Below the pieces are notes generated by a model. The model did not search any database, had not been told where the DNA came from, and saw nothing but the letters and a program-made list of their open reading frames with translations. 64,000 bases of DNA from Eumeta japonica (taxonomy: Eukaryota > Arthropoda > Insecta > Lepidoptera > Psychidae), in NCBI GenBank assembly GCA_005406025.1, contig BGZK01000010.1, positions 434,001 through 498,000 of the forward strand. The letters are read 5' to 3'. The position numbers and the translations under genes were made by a program. Positions 10,906 through 24,200 of this stretch are shown here, piece after piece. The stretch's first letter is position 1. The number at the start of each line of letters is the position of its first letter.

Positions 10906-13900
10906 TATTACTTGATTTGTAAATACAGAGACAATAAATGCTCATAGTAATTTTTAAAGGGTTACAGAAACGACTATAGAACAGTTACAGTAAATTAACA
11001 CGACAATTATTTATAGAAAATCTAATATCAATAATTAGATAAAGATCTAAAAAGTTAGAAAAGTTTAACGCGCGTTGTCGCTGTAGCGACCGGCCCTTGA
11101 ACATGAACCGAAGACGACGCGGAGGGCTCGCACATATGTGTAACTGACCATTCACAATTGGAAATGTATTACACGTCGGTGAAGTTACTTAATGCCTACT
11201 CAGACAATGGAGCATGCTGAGAGAATTATTCATTCGCAGTTTTAGTAGATGCTCTTAATTCAGCGTACAACTTCTGCGTTGTAAGTAGATGACAAAACGG
11301 CTGTTACTCTAATCGCAACAAATGCGGTCGCTGTCACGATCCTTATCCTACCGCCGTGACATGTAGAAACGCCTGTCCAAATGGGTAATGTATTTGAGAT
11401 GCTTTATCGGCTCTTTGGACGCTCTCTACATACCTTCGGCGAAGGCGTGCATTTTCTGGTTTAATGGAAAAAACAGTATCGTATCGTATCGTATACAACG
11501 GTAATATCAGACACTTTCTTTCAAAGAGTTAAAGGTGATCTGGTCTTGCTATCCTCCGGAATCCGAGATCATTGAGGATGGGATCCTCGAGCTGCTGCCG
11601 TATACAGGTATCAGGTGCCTACCGTCATCGTCGTCCGCACCAGCGCGGACCTAAGACCAGAAAGCATGCGTGGAGCGCCCGCCTGCCGCCATTACCAAGC
11701 AATGTATTCGTGCACAGGTAAACGTCTGTCTCTGCTCGTGCCCTCCTCTCTTGATAATCCTGCTAGCTCTGATCTCTTAGCTAGCTGGAAGTCATGAGAC
11801 CGGATTTACAATGAAAGCCAGCTGGTGGCATTAAAGACCGCCATGGCTAGGATACGACCATTAGTAATTACAGTTCTGCAGTTCGATCCTGCTATTTGCG
11901 TTTGCGAATGGGTCTACTTCATTTTTAGCCCCTCATATTGACCCACAAAAATTAAAACTTGCAGTATGAGGACATACAGATATGTAAAACCCTCTGTCCT
12001 GTGCCCATGGTTAAAGCATATACTGAAGACAGATGTCTGAAATACTAAAATATAAATCTTTCTATTGATCATATTTAAAGGTAAATCAACTCAAACAAAC
12101 AAACACAAAAATAGCAGTCAATGTTGAAATTTACATTCACATCCTCAGTGCATTATGATTTGTTTTCCACAGAAATTCACATAGAAACATTAAAAAAGAA
12201 TATGCTTAGCACTGTGATTATCAACACTGCCAACTAGCTCTGAAAAGGAAATTGCAAGCAACCGCAGTCGGTTTTATCAATCTGTATCATTTTGTCTCCA
12301 GTTTTTCAGAGCATCACCATAAATTTATTTCATTTACATACTTATATTTATCTTTTCTGAATAATTTTGTCACCTCAATATATATTTATCCATCATATTT
12401 ACTACATACACTCACCATTATACATTATACAATAGGAAGAACAAAAACTTGATTCCAAAAAGTTAAACACACTGCGAGGAATCTTTGTTATTCGTAATGA
12501 TCTGCAAGACCCCATTGACTTTATTTGCTGTCTAAACTATTTACTTAATATTTCTTTTCATGCTTATTTTTAAGTATACAATCCGTATCTGTAAAATTTT
12601 TCACTTGTTGATACAAATTTCTAACCTGCTGAAATTATATTGCATTCAGTAATGTTTAAAGATATGGTGCAAATTCAGATATATATGACTTCTCGGTCAT
12701 TCTTCTTAAGAATCTCAATCACAGTGCAGAATGATCCTATGAGATAAATCTCAAGAAGAATAAGTTTATGGAAGAACTAAAGTGATCAATATCACCATTA
12801 TACTAAAGTAGGTGTAACCAAATCACATTTCTGTTAAAACCAATCATGATTAAGAAAGAAAAGTTTAACTGATGACCTGATATGGAATGTAAGCTAACAT
12901 TTGTTGTATATGGCTCCAGAGAATTTGCAGGTGAAATGTTGAGGCTAAAGTCTTACGCTCATCAGTGGCTGTCTAACAAAAGATCAAAGGAACTGGTGGC
13001 TATTATCATTACTTAGAATTTATAAATTTAGGACTAATTTTTTTTTATATGCATTTAAGAGTGATTTAATTTAATTTAATTAAGACAATATTAAATGTAT
13101 TAATCATATTTCTTAAGGTTTATCTTTTCAACATTATCTATTTTGTTTTAATTTCTATGTAGATTACTTAATCTAAATTCTTAATCCAACCTGACATTGC
13201 ATATCAATTATATCAGTTGGATGCAATAAATATTGATAAGAATATGTATATATTTTTTTAATTTACATCTACTAATGAAAAAATTCAAATTGATTAGATA
13301 CAATATGTTTCCCAAGCTTATTTTTCAATAAGTACAATCCTGTCAAAGGCGAATGCATGCATCTGATACCCACTAAACCTGAAAACTTTTCATATGAACT
13401 CTAGATCCTAAATAAGATCATGTTTTATTTGGACGCTTTTGTCAAATAATTTCATAAAAACATAAAACACATATATTGAACGATTTCTAATAAGCCCATA
13501 AAGCATGATTCCTCGTTTTATGTCCCTAAAGGATTGTACCTACATAAAACAAGTTATAAGTATAGAAGAACCGATGAAATGTTTCATTACAACCTACTGA
13601 CCATCTACTGTTTATATCCTGTACATAAACAATTATTTTCCTCAATGTTCACTAACATTAGGATGTACGTGATCAAAAACTTATAGATTCAGCAATACAA
13701 TAATGAAACTACATTTACAGATATAAAACAGATTCAAATTTTTATATTAGCCATATACCTCTACTGATTTAGTTGGTTTGCAATACAATAATACAATTAT
13801 GTATATTGCACTATAATTTAATAAACTTTCCTTGAAAATAGGTGCTCTATTATGAGACAGTTTGTGTATTGCATTAAACATTGGGTATATTTTTTTATTT

Positions 13901-14181
13901 AAGTATTGGAAAACATTTTTCACATTCACAAAATCAATACGAGAACTAAAAAATAATTTTAGAAGAAAGTATCAGTAGAAGGCTTAAAAATTCGACAACC
14001 ATGTATATATACAATGGAATTCATATTTGACAATGAAAGGAATATTATCGTTGTAATTATTAAGTTAGTGATTCTATCAGTTATCACATTTGTGTCGAGA
14101 TGAACATCCATTTAAAATTACTCTTGTATGTTTGACATAATTAGAAATAAATAAACATGATTAAACTTTTATATAAGTCAC
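10906..14181. other. Mostly AT-rich, no firm gene
   Basis: Holds a short (gtatc)n run near 11477-11495. A GC-richer block at 11520-11900, with a 60-codon frame at 11615-11797, has no recognisable domain. A 44-codon frame lies at 12882-13016 and is treated in the findings. The rest (12000-14180) is AT-rich and may be intron or 3' UTR of the candidate gene that starts at 14232 on the minus strand, but no further exon could be chained with confidence. Confidence 0.4.
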
Positions 14182-14232
14182 CTTTGATTTTTCGGTGGAT
14201 TCTTCATCGGCAAATATTATTTTGCTACCCAT
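14182..14232 (-). CDS. Candidate first coding exon, 17 codons
   Basis: On the minus strand an ATG at 14232-14230 in a usable context (gctgaaaATGG) opens 17 codons, MGSKIIFADEESTEKSK. These end at a consensus-like 5' splice site, AAG|GTGACT, at phase 0. The codons look coding (GCC, GAT, GAA, TCC, ACC) in a region that is otherwise AT-rich. If real, this is the N-terminus of a protein whose other exons lie to the left. I searched 12.0-14.18 kb and could not chain a convincing second exon: a good acceptor near 12238 leads at once to a stop in the required frame. The protein family is not recognised. A chance ATG plus donor remains possible. Confidence 0.35.
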
Positions 14233-16914
14233 TTTCAGCTTGCCGGTTAATTCTTTGTCACATATAGATCAATTGTTTATAAGAATCCTACACAGACACT
14301 ACTACACCTTACTGTAATGCCTTACTGACAACCTGAAGTCTTTTACCATTCTTTCAAGCAATTATCTCAAAATCCAAATGTAAATTTAACGTGATAACGA
14401 TATACCTATTACACCATATGATTTAATGACACTAAATTCACAACATCGAAGTGAAGTGGTATTTCTTTAGTAACATACCTAATTTGTACTCATCGCCACA
14501 GAACAACCTTATCACATTGCATTTGACTTGCAGCATTATGTACAGTGCCAATGATAGCTATAATATATATTTATATTTTGAATATACAAGATGTACAATT
14601 ACACAGTACATGAATGAAACTGCTTCTTTGCAATGCCTATAAATGATGCAATGCGCAATTATAGTTCAACGCTCCCCGATCCTATTTTATTCTCCCTCGC
14701 GTTTCAATTTTATACTATGACAACGGTTTCGCAACTAACTTCACAGAGGCTTAGTTTCGTGCGTAACTGCATGTTTCTATGTAAGCCTTACACAATAGAG
14801 ATGCATATCTTTGTTTTGTGACGTAGGTATCATCTATGCGTTAACTCAGGGTCCATTATATCTTTCCTTTCTGAATACTTCTCGATGATTAAATGCATTT
14901 GGCACAGCCAATATAAACGTATTCCTCGTGCCGTACCTACTACAAACAATACATTATACGCATTCTCTGTTGTTATTATTGGGCAGCTTATCAGATGGTG
15001 ATTTCGACATATGAAATATGAGCAGTATATATTTTTTTCAAACAATAAGCGGAGTGGGGGGTGTTAGGTTTTATTTTCGTTACGGAATTTCTTGATTCGG
15101 TCGCTGCGCTCAAAGCCCGCGATAAAAGCTATGCAATAACTTAATTATAATATTTTTGTAATAGTTTAATTCTGATGACCTCAAAGATTGATATTAATGT
15201 ACACTTACAATTTTATTCAATGCATCTTAATAAAATACCTGCATGGAAACACCGTACGCACAGTCCAAGGATAAGCATACACTAATAAAAAAATGTATAT
15301 TATAGAAGCAAAACAGCATTAAATATCCTTCTTATGAATACTGCCTAGAATAGGAAAGCACGACTTGTTTACATGTTATGCAAAATACGGGGAGAAAAAA
15401 ATTTGATAACCTATTATATAATTCGGCTCGCACCTCCGAGCGGTAAATAGTGATATCGCTGGGATACCACGAATCCAGGAGGCGGTCATGGCTGCAGTTG
15501 CTTCTCCTCAAGTACGGTCGAAACACTTATTCTATCTACAACTATTTAAATAAAAATTATCATATATCAAAAAACCTCCAAGATCGAAATCCTGAAAAAT
15601 GCCTGTGTAGGTGTATATTAAAGTTTTTGTGTGCGGGATTTTGATCATTATAATAATTAATTCATTTGCGAAAAATTTGTATATTTATAGTACAAAGAAG
15701 ATGTAAATGTATATTATAGCTTTCGTGTGGACCGCCCTTAAGAAATTCACAAAAGGTGCATCATGATTGGACCCCAAATAGCAGTATGAGAAGAAATGCC
15801 AATGCTACATAAACCACAGAACAATATGCTGAGGTATAATTTGAACCTCAAATTAGTTATTTTCTGTTCTCATCACGAATTCAAGTGTGAATGAAAACGA
15901 TGTTAGATATTAATATTGCCGTGAAAAGTATCCGATCATTTGTTTTAAGTTATAATTTAATAATAATAATAATAATGTCATTACCATTAACAATAAAACT
16001 ACGTCATTAAAAAGAAAAAATTATGACACGATTATATCGTCTTCATGTATTCAAATCGAAAATATCAATAAAAATCCGACTAAAACCTGCAAATAAATAA
16101 AGACTTTTCAAAGGAAATAACAATAGTCAAGAATTTTGCGAAAATCTATCAATTCAATTATGTGTTAAGATGTATTTAAAATTGATTAGAGCAAGATAGT
16201 CTTATAGAAATTGGAGATTATTTAGATAATTGAAAAGTTTTATTCATAATTCCAAATTGATCTAGGTACACACATCGTTATTAGGATTGTAATGAATATA
16301 ATTAATAGAATTAAGATATTTGAGCGAACTTAATCAGACATAGCACCGAGAACATTTCAGAGTTACAGACGTAAATGGGCCTTAGGTCACAATGGCCTTG
16401 AAACAACTGAAAAATCATAATGCAAAGGGTTGTCACACAAAAAAAACTCTTTTGTTTCGTTTATGAAATACACTTAATATGATTATTATAAAAATTGATT
16501 TATTTTGAAATATTTTATACTTTGGCTTGATTCGAAATTTCATAACAAACAGTATACTCTCATCCTTGTATATGACTAATTTTAAAATAAAATCTTGGGG
16601 AAAACAAGAAAATAATGCAGTAAATTTTAGTTTTATGATAAATTGAAATCAATACTCTTTATGACGTACAAATTCAAATTATCTGCTAAGAAAATTTTCA
16701 ATATATCTAAACAGTTTTTCCATCTACATAATAATTGATGCCCGAATAAAAAAATGTCGTTTTTTTTTTATAGCATATTAAGAAACGAGTTAGCATACGA
16801 GCCTCTAAAGAATAGATGATCACCGCCACTTATGGACACGTGAAATTCAAGTGTTTTATCGTCTTTTTATTCTGCGAAAATTTAAAAATGAGTCAAAGGT
16901 TCGAATGTCAATTT
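14233..16914. other. No supported gene
   Basis: AT-rich with a small (taa)n run near 15958-15976. Short open frames (60-71 codons) occur on both strands without domains. 15060-15130 and 15400-15520 are somewhat GC-richer but give no recognisable protein or repeat. If the exon at 14182-14232 is real, the first few hundred bases here would contain its promoter. Confidence 0.45.
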
Positions 16915-17150
16915 TTAGCGTTCCGCACCAAAATGACAAAAACGGAACCCTTATACATATTTTCGTTATGTCCGTCCGTCCGCCCGTAAGTCACAAGCAT
17001 TTTATTCAAAAACTACAAGATGTATATTGATCAAATTTATAGCGTTAATCTCTGGTATAATATAGTATGTATAATATAATTTAGTATGGCAGTTAAATAA
17101 CAAAAATAAATATTTCTGGCGGGGGGGCACTCCATACATGTTACAAAGGC
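16915..17150 (+). repeat. Dispersed 'GGTTCCG' family repeat, copy
   Basis: Shares 'aaaatgacaaaaacggaacc', a 'tccgtccgtccgcccg' run, 'tcaaaaactacaagatgtat' and 'aataacaaaaataaatattt' with the copy at 9395-10035, in the same orientation. It ends early, near 17150. Confidence 0.7.
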
Positions 17151-18427
17151 TAAAAAAATATTTTGTTAACAAACATCAACCTGTGATTTATTTTTTTTAT
17201 TATTGACGTATTTATTTACGTATTTCGACAATTCTTTAAAAACACTTAAGGTTTCTAAGCAATTTTTATGACTAATTGTATATTTTCAGAAACAATCATT
17301 TCGAAATTAACCTCAAAAAAAAATAATACAGGTTATTAATAATAAGAAAAGGAACAAAATAAATAATAATAAAGAAGAAATAAAACATTATTAATACAAA
17401 AAAAAAAAATTAGTCGAACATAGGATGGTTCTACCCATGGCGACGGTGACGGCGGGTCGCACGTTTCCTCTGATATGGTTGAGTTGGGCGATGGCTGTCC
17501 CATCGTGATACTTGTGAGCTGGTGCCACGAAGGGGGACCTAGATCAGTCACAAAATTAAAAACACTGTACTGCATATCCTTAGTAATAATACATAGTAAT
17601 TAGAGTAGGCTACATAAGCTGCCAAGTGTGGGACGCACATTCAAATAATAAAATAAGATGATGCAAAAGGATAAAACTACAAGACTTGTAAGAAGTATTT
17701 AATTACTGCGATAGAATAGAAATAAAAAGAGGCACGGACCCAGAGCCTGTGGAATTAAATAAAAAAAAAAGTTTATATAATTAAGTAAGTTTGTAATGAT
17801 TCATTTTGTATACATGTGTGTAGTTTTTTAAATTGTTTATGTTATTGTAGTTTTAATAATATTAATACACAATTTAGTTTTATTCTTACAAAAAACATCA
17901 AGTGTACGGAATAAACAGATAAAAATCATAAATGATACAATATTTTAATGTAATTTCTCACAAATATTTACTGGCATATTTTAAGTCACAATGTAGTCAG
18001 TTTTAACAAGGACTCTGTATTATATAAGTCTTTTACAGTTAGTACAAAACATAATCATTAGCGATATCCCTCTGAAAAAAAGGATACGAGTCTTCTTAGA
18101 GACGAGGAGCTCCTCCTGGACCCTCGATGTCACTAGTGACACTTGTTTATTTATTATTATCATGGTGTTATCTTTTGACATTCATGAAAATTATGACAAA
18201 AATATGAAACGTCGTAATACTAAGAAACCTCAAGGTGACCGCTCGTTAGATCAGTGCTTTTGTTTTCGTAATTAAGAGTAAAAATTTTGAATGAGTGCAA
18301 GTACCGAAATAGCGGATCCCCGAAAAGATAATTTTTTTTAAGTTTCTTCGCAAATTTTTTTGAATTATTTGTATTCTACGTTCATAGATCCTGAGAGATC
18401 TGTATAACGATAAAATTTCCAAAATAC
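17151..18427. other. No gene; possible old repeat at 17410-17575
   Basis: A GC-richer island at 17415-17575 lies in AT-rich DNA. Its minus-strand frame (79 codons) begins with plausible coding composition but ends in poly-hydrophobic residues from the A/T run, so I treat it as a repeat fragment of unknown family. 18125-18145 contains the small palindrome gtcactagtgac. Confidence 0.4.
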
Positions 18428-19042
18428 TTTACGTGATAACGTCTTATAAGTCGATGAACGCCGGCTGTACTCACGAAAAAGTATGACTCATTGTCGCGTT
18501 CCGCCTGAGTCGAGCGTACAAGTGAGAGCGCGGAACAATAGAGAGGGACGATCGGCTTAAGCGTTCGGCTTGTGATGCATCTATCTCTCTTCCACTCCAT
18601 CGGCCGATGCGTCTGAGTAGAAGAGAGACAGCGGCAGCGTGCAACCTACACGCGAACTGTTTTGTTAATTGTTTATAAGTAAAATGAAAAGTTGATGTGG
18701 TTTCCAGTCTTTTGACGTAATAACGTCTTATAAATCAATGACGCCGGCTGCATGCACAAAAAAAGCATGACTCATTGTCACGTTCTGCCGGAGCCGAGCG
18801 TGCGAGCGAGAGCGCGGGACAAACGATAGAGAGGCGTCCTAAGCGTTCGGGTTGTGACGTATCTATCTCTCTTCCGGTCGTTGGAGTGGAAGAGAGCTAT
18901 GAAAATATGATAATTATTTTGTATCTCTCATGATGATACAATTATCATTACTAGATGATACAAAATAATGATAATTCAGTGATAATAATCCAATTCAATT
19001 CATGACAGTATGCAATTTTTCATAAGATGTTATCACGTAAAA
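18428..19042. mobile_element. TIR element 'ACGTGATAACGTC', copy 1
   Basis: The left end, tttacgtgataacgtcttat (18428-18447), and the right end, ataagatgttatcacgtaaa (19022-19041), are inverted copies. The subterminal module of about 170 bp (18431-18600) is repeated in direct orientation at 18714-18895, with shared blocks cgccggctg, gcatgactcattgtc, gagagcgcggga and atctatctctcttcc. The same termini and module occur at 62978-63411. No transposase is encoded. The family is not recognised and no clear target duplication is visible. Confidence 0.75.
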
Positions 19043-19259
19043 TTATCGTCCATAAATCGACTTTACACACACAACCAATTTTTTTACTTTAATTAGTATT
19101 GTTGAGGATTTCTTCAAGTGTCATATGTGACACTGTGGGCACTCACGACTTAAAATAAGGACTTTTTCAGGATTGAAACATGGTGAAATCCTGGCAGTGT
19201 TGTGTTCAACTTTGACAAATCTAACTATGAGAATATTGATGAAGATGAGGGGAATACTT
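19043..19259. other. No gene
   Basis: Short AT-rich spacer. It may hold the decayed left part of the piggyBac-like relic that follows. Confidence 0.4.
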
Positions 19260-19990
19260 TACCATAGTGCATAGAGACATCAAAGAAGAGGTAATCCCTC
19301 GGTCACCCGATGGTAGTGAGTGGAGTTGTTCAGACGAAGAGCCGCTTATCTCTTTACAGAATATTCGTATTGTAAGAAGGTTAACAGGCCACCCATTGCG
19401 ATGGGATCGTACAAATAACCCTTCTCCAGCATTGATTAAAGGGAATCAGCCCTTTAATCAGTGCTGGAGAAACTTGATGTTGGCGGCCGTGTAGTGCTAA
19501 AATTTGTTGATGTGTTATCAAAACGTACTTCGATCTACGTTGATAGATATTTAAATTCAGTCCCTCTGCTCGACATATTGTTTAAAAGAAACGAAACATT
19601 TATGCAACCGAAAGTCTGAAGAAGGATCAAGTTCTTGAATACCAAAGGCCAAATAGTAGAAACAAAAAGAAAAAGAAGAAATCTTTCTTAAAACTGACAA
19701 AACATTAAGAAAAGACGGAAGAGGAAGTTTCGACTGTATAGTTAGTTATGATAAAGCTGTTGCTGTAGTGAAATTACTAGAAAATAAATCAGGTTACCTT
19801 ACCTCAACAGAAAGTGCTGTTTGTAGGTTTTAAGAAAGATTTCTTCTTTTTCCTTTTGTTTCTACTGTTTGGCCTTTGGTAAACTGGCAACATATCGGCG
19901 ATGAAGTAAGAAGGAGCAGCAGTACATTGTTATTTCACAACCAGTTGTAATCTAGTGCTATAACCAATACATGGGCAGGGTGGCGACTTA
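19260..19990 (+). pseudogene. piggyBac-like transposase relic
   Basis: Pieces of a piggyBac (PGBD) transposase lie in order in different frames. They are an acidic N-terminal piece (SPDGSEWSCSDEEP, from about 19297), the core piece SIYVDRYLNSVPLLDILFKR (19525-19590), then GRGSFDCIVSYDKAVAVVK (about 19720-19776), and a final YNQYMGRV (about 19960-19983). These match the family blocks around the second catalytic Asp (DN/DRYF-S-PLL), the later KGRGS block and the YN-MGGVD block. Stops and frame changes separate them, and large parts are missing. Two inverted duplications interrupt the relic: arms at 19427-19450/19455-19477, and longer arms of about 53 bp at 19641-19695/19827-19880. It is not functional. 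Confidence 0.6.
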
Positions 19991-20019
19991 CAACGTAAGT
20001 GCGAAACATTAAAGACAGT

Positions 20020-20415
20020 TCTGAAAAGAACTACGGCACGTCCGTGGAAGTTGCGAGCTTCATCACCGACCGCTGCATCGCCACAGCATTCGTCGCGTGC
20101 CGCGGCATTAGTCGGCTGTCTAACGAAGCAAAGTGGCAGCGGAGATACTTATACTATGACGCGCGCATGCGGTTTGCGATACGCCCGGCGTTGGCCGCGG
20201 GCGCGAAGACAATCGAAAATAATCGAAACAATTCAAAAACAAATAGTGCACTAACGATCGTTTCTATTGGTTAAAAGTCTGGATTTTTGATTGGCGGATT
20301 TTGTGAATCCATTGTTCACGGAATAATATATAAAATTGAACCTATTGACAATTTTACACGCAATTCATACAGTTAGTAGCTGATTCACTGAAAGAAACCC
20401 ACCGTCCTTTTTCGC
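20020..20415 (+). repeat. Probable partial LTR and leader of a Gypsy-type element
   Basis: Directly upstream of a gag-like relic. A TATA-like 'aataatatataaaattgaac' lies near 20321-20340, and 'aagtggtgaccctgagagaac' near 20417 looks like the primer-binding/leader zone typical of insect Gypsy-type retrotransposons. The matching 3' LTR was not found in the window, so the left limit is a guess. An overlapping 91-codon frame (19999-20274) shows no domain. Confidence 0.4.
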
Positions 20416-20448
20416 CAAAAGTGGTGACCCTGAGAGAACAAGAACACG

Positions 20449-21259
20449 ATGGTAGATGCTCCCAGAAAGAGCCCTGGTCAATCCACAACGGTGAAAACCA
20501 ACACCAACAAGGATGGAAAAAAGAAACGTATCTCCATCAGTCAAACCACGACAAGCCCAGCCCGAAAGCGCAAACATTTCACTCTCGCTACGAATCTCTC
20601 CATTCTGACGCGACAGATCAAGGTTGTGGTTCTATAGTTTCGAAGCTGCAACTCACGACTCCAAAGGCGACTAACAGATGGCACAGGTGGTTATCGCATA
20701 GCTGGAAAAGCAAGACATAGAACAAATCACCGATTTGTTATATAACCCGCCACCAAATGAACAATATAAGGCCATAAAGAAGCGCCTTATGACCGCGTGC
20801 GAAGAGTCAGATAGCCATCAATTTCAGAGATTGTTGTCTGAAACAGAACTAAACGAACATAAGCCAATACAATTATTACGCCGGATGCGAGATCTCGCTT
20901 GAGACAGAATTCCTGACGCTGCCCTCCGGCTTATGTGGACCAACCACTGACTTCCACATATTAGCTTTGTTTTTGCTGTAAGTGAGTTATTCAACGACAA
21001 AACCACATTAGAAGACCTAGCACTACTCGCTAATAAAATTATGGAGCAGAACCGTGAAGTAGAAGCCGTCAGCCAACCCTTAAGAGCGTCAATATCAATC
21101 GACACCCAATTTTTTACAAATGGAATAAGAAGAATGTCCATCGTAATCATTGACTTAGAGGCAAGACCAACAAGCCGTTTCCAGCCTCGATATCGAACAG
21201 CTCAGACTCGATCTCGTATACGAGATCGAATCGTCAATTTTTACGCACGATCGAACTAA
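20449..21259 (+). pseudogene. Gypsy-type retrotransposon gag relic
   Basis: A basic, Ser/Thr-rich N-terminal piece (20449-20634) is followed by capsid-like sequence: QYKAIKKRLMTACEESDSHQ, LLSETELNEHKPIQLLRRMR, PDAALRLMWTNH and LEDLALLANKIMEQ (20760-21055). In family knowledge these match the helices of the arthropod Ty3/Gypsy gag capsid (LLS-x-E-GDRKPSQLLR-MR, then LR-LWL-RLP). At least two in-frame stops and frame changes break it. The usual zinc knuckle and all of pol are missing, so the copy is truncated near 21260. It is an old retrotransposon relic, not a host gene. Confidence 0.65.
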
Positions 21260-21260
21260 A

Positions 21261-24200
21261 ATTATTTTGATTGGCCTTGCACCATATATTATCATTTAAT
21301 TTAAAACCAGCAAGTCTTTTTAAAATTCAACGACAAAAAATAGGATGATGCTTGGAAAATAGATCGTTCGATATAAAAAAAAATGAAAGAATTCATTTTA
21401 CACACATCTAAGGGGCACAACTAGCTACTAATAAAGTGATTATGTTTGATATAATTTATTAATGACTTATTTACATATGGTTTATAAAGAGATCGTTGGA
21501 CAGAAAAAAATAAAAATTTCACATTGTGTCCACCCGAGCTGAGTCGCAGGCATATATTAATTAATAAAATAATTGTTTAAATATTGCTTTTTAAATAACA
21601 AATGAAGAAAATTCCTTTTATGGTTACCCAGGAGGTTGGTTTATCAGCATATTTATGAACAAAATAATTAATAAAAAAATGTTAGGAGTTAAGATATGAA
21701 GTCGCTTTTTTTTATAAAATAGGCAAATAAATTGCCCGGAGAAGCCAAATAACGACTTCACTTTTGTTAAAACTTGACTTGATTTCCCATCTAACTTGCA
21801 TACCGCGGTTATCTACGGAAATCTATTGTCAAGGAATATGTTCTAAAAATCAGTATTTAATGACTTCTTGTAAATAATATTTTCCCATTACGGTTGCCCT
21901 AAAATTAATGACGCCTTAAATAAATAGTCGGAACTGATGGTATTGTTATTTATCTAAATAAAAACACAAAAAAGTTCAACTTCCTGGGTGTACTCCATTT
22001 ACATATGCAATGTATGTTTGTGGTGGTTCTGTCAGTATAGTGTTGTGGTATTTATATAGTCTGATGGTGTTTATATATTCATACGCTATGATGGTGCAAT
22101 ATATGCCATATTAGAAGGTTTCCTCTTTTTGGGGACATATAAAAAACACCGGTGGTTTTAAAAGTATTTTTAAAGGTTACTAAGTATACATTTAAGACAC
22201 AAAAAAATTACTGATCTTCATTTGTATTTTACTCAAGAAATTGAATAATAGGTTTGTGGTAAATTAAATAAGAATTGAATACTTCTGAATGAAGAATTGC
22301 TAAGTATCTAAAAAAAACTCCGTCGATCGTTCCATATTTTGTTGTTTTCATTTGGATCGTCGAATGATATTCAAATCTAATGTTGATTTCAAAAAATCCA
22401 CATTAAACTCTCCACTCAAAATCGTTGGCAATGTATGAAGGTTTTGTTTGAGAAAAGCAGATCCTGCTTTGGTATAGATAAGTAAATTTTCATGGATGAA
22501 TTCGATGATTTATTTTATTATTTAATTTTCTTCTACTAGCTCCAAAATAACTTATATGCTTTAATAGCGTAAGCCTACCATCTAGTTACATCTAAAATTT
22601 AATAGACTCAACTACAACCCTTGTAACATCATTACTAATTTGAATAATTGTCTCATAGTACTTCATTTAGAGTTAGAGCCTCTTGCATCATCTCCTTTAT
22701 ACTCGATATTTAACAAAATATAACTTAATGAAATTGGCGTTCCATGTCTTTCTTGTAACAGATTTTAGCCTGATAAATAATCGTTAAAATGACGCGTTTG
22801 GCAAATTTTATTTTGAAAGTGACTTTTTTGTTATCAATTTAAAAAAAAATGGTGGGTAGGCCTTCGACGTCGGAAAAGTTCTGAGGATAAAAAATATGGA
22901 TTTTAGCATGTGTATATTGTATTATTTACATCAGTCGTATAATTTCCTTATCAACAAGAAATAACGTATAAAATAAAACGCATTGGCACGGCACATCGCG
23001 TGTTTATGTCGATAATGAGTGCTACTAACGGGTCATGCTTTTTCATATAACGCCTGCCGAAGGGTATAACAGTGACGTGTTGATTATATATTTCTCGCTT
23101 CCTTAGTTGGCTCGAATTGACTTTACCCAAACGAGCTTTACATAACTGAACGTGACGGCTCAGTCTCATTCAATATCCACAAAATAATGTACTTATTATA
23201 ACACATAACGAAAATGGTTAAAAAAGTTTCAATTTTGGCGCTAATAGTTCGCTCTGCTGCAATTGCTGTTGCAGCACGTGGCCTCGCCAAATATCGACCG
23301 CTGATATTTTGTTTACGTTAGAAATTACTCGCACAACACGAAAATAATAGCTTATTACACAAGAATAGATTCATTGGAGGGGAGTCATGGGATTATGATT
23401 CTCCTGGACTGGGTGTTTGTCTTACTGTTGTAATCGAGTTACAGCCAGTCCTGAATGAACCTCGTATATGTCACCTCCCTGACTCGAAGGCTGAATCTGT
23501 TTATATATCATAAATTGAAAAAGTCACGATGTGTCACGATGTATGATTGATTTTTGTTTTTTGTACTTTCCATGATTATTTTTATTTTTTTATAAATAGC
23601 ATCCTCCTACATCGTCAGCATAAAATACATTACTTTCTTTCAATTTCAATGGCGCAACCGAGATTGGGACTTATCATAATCTCGGTTACGCCAATTCTAA
23701 TCCTGGTATAATTTCTTATCCCATCCCGGTCACACTTTGATCTTTGTCCCACGCTCGATTTCGAACTCGCTTTGTTTTTAGTTTCGGTCCTGGTTCCTAC
23801 GCTCAATTTTGTTGCTCGTTCTGGTTTAGATTTAGTTTCCATTACCGGTATATATGTATATACGATGTTACCACTCAGAGTGGGATCAAAATTAAGGGTA
23901 GAAAATAAAGTCATTTTTATCGACAAAAGTGCGATGAATATGACATAGATTTTTTTTTTACAACTATCACATTTTTTTCACAAAAATTCGACGTTTTGAG
24001 CTTGACATTGAACAAGTACTTTTATAATGAACCAACGCTTAAAGAAAAAAAATACATTTTTTCTTCGTTTTACTCGTACACCAGGAAAACTAAGTTGCTA
24101 AGATCAAATTATTATACTTTTATCAGAAAGCCTATGCTTATTTCAATAACTAACATCAGTAACTAACAATAAGGAACATCATAACACTGTAGCTTTACGT

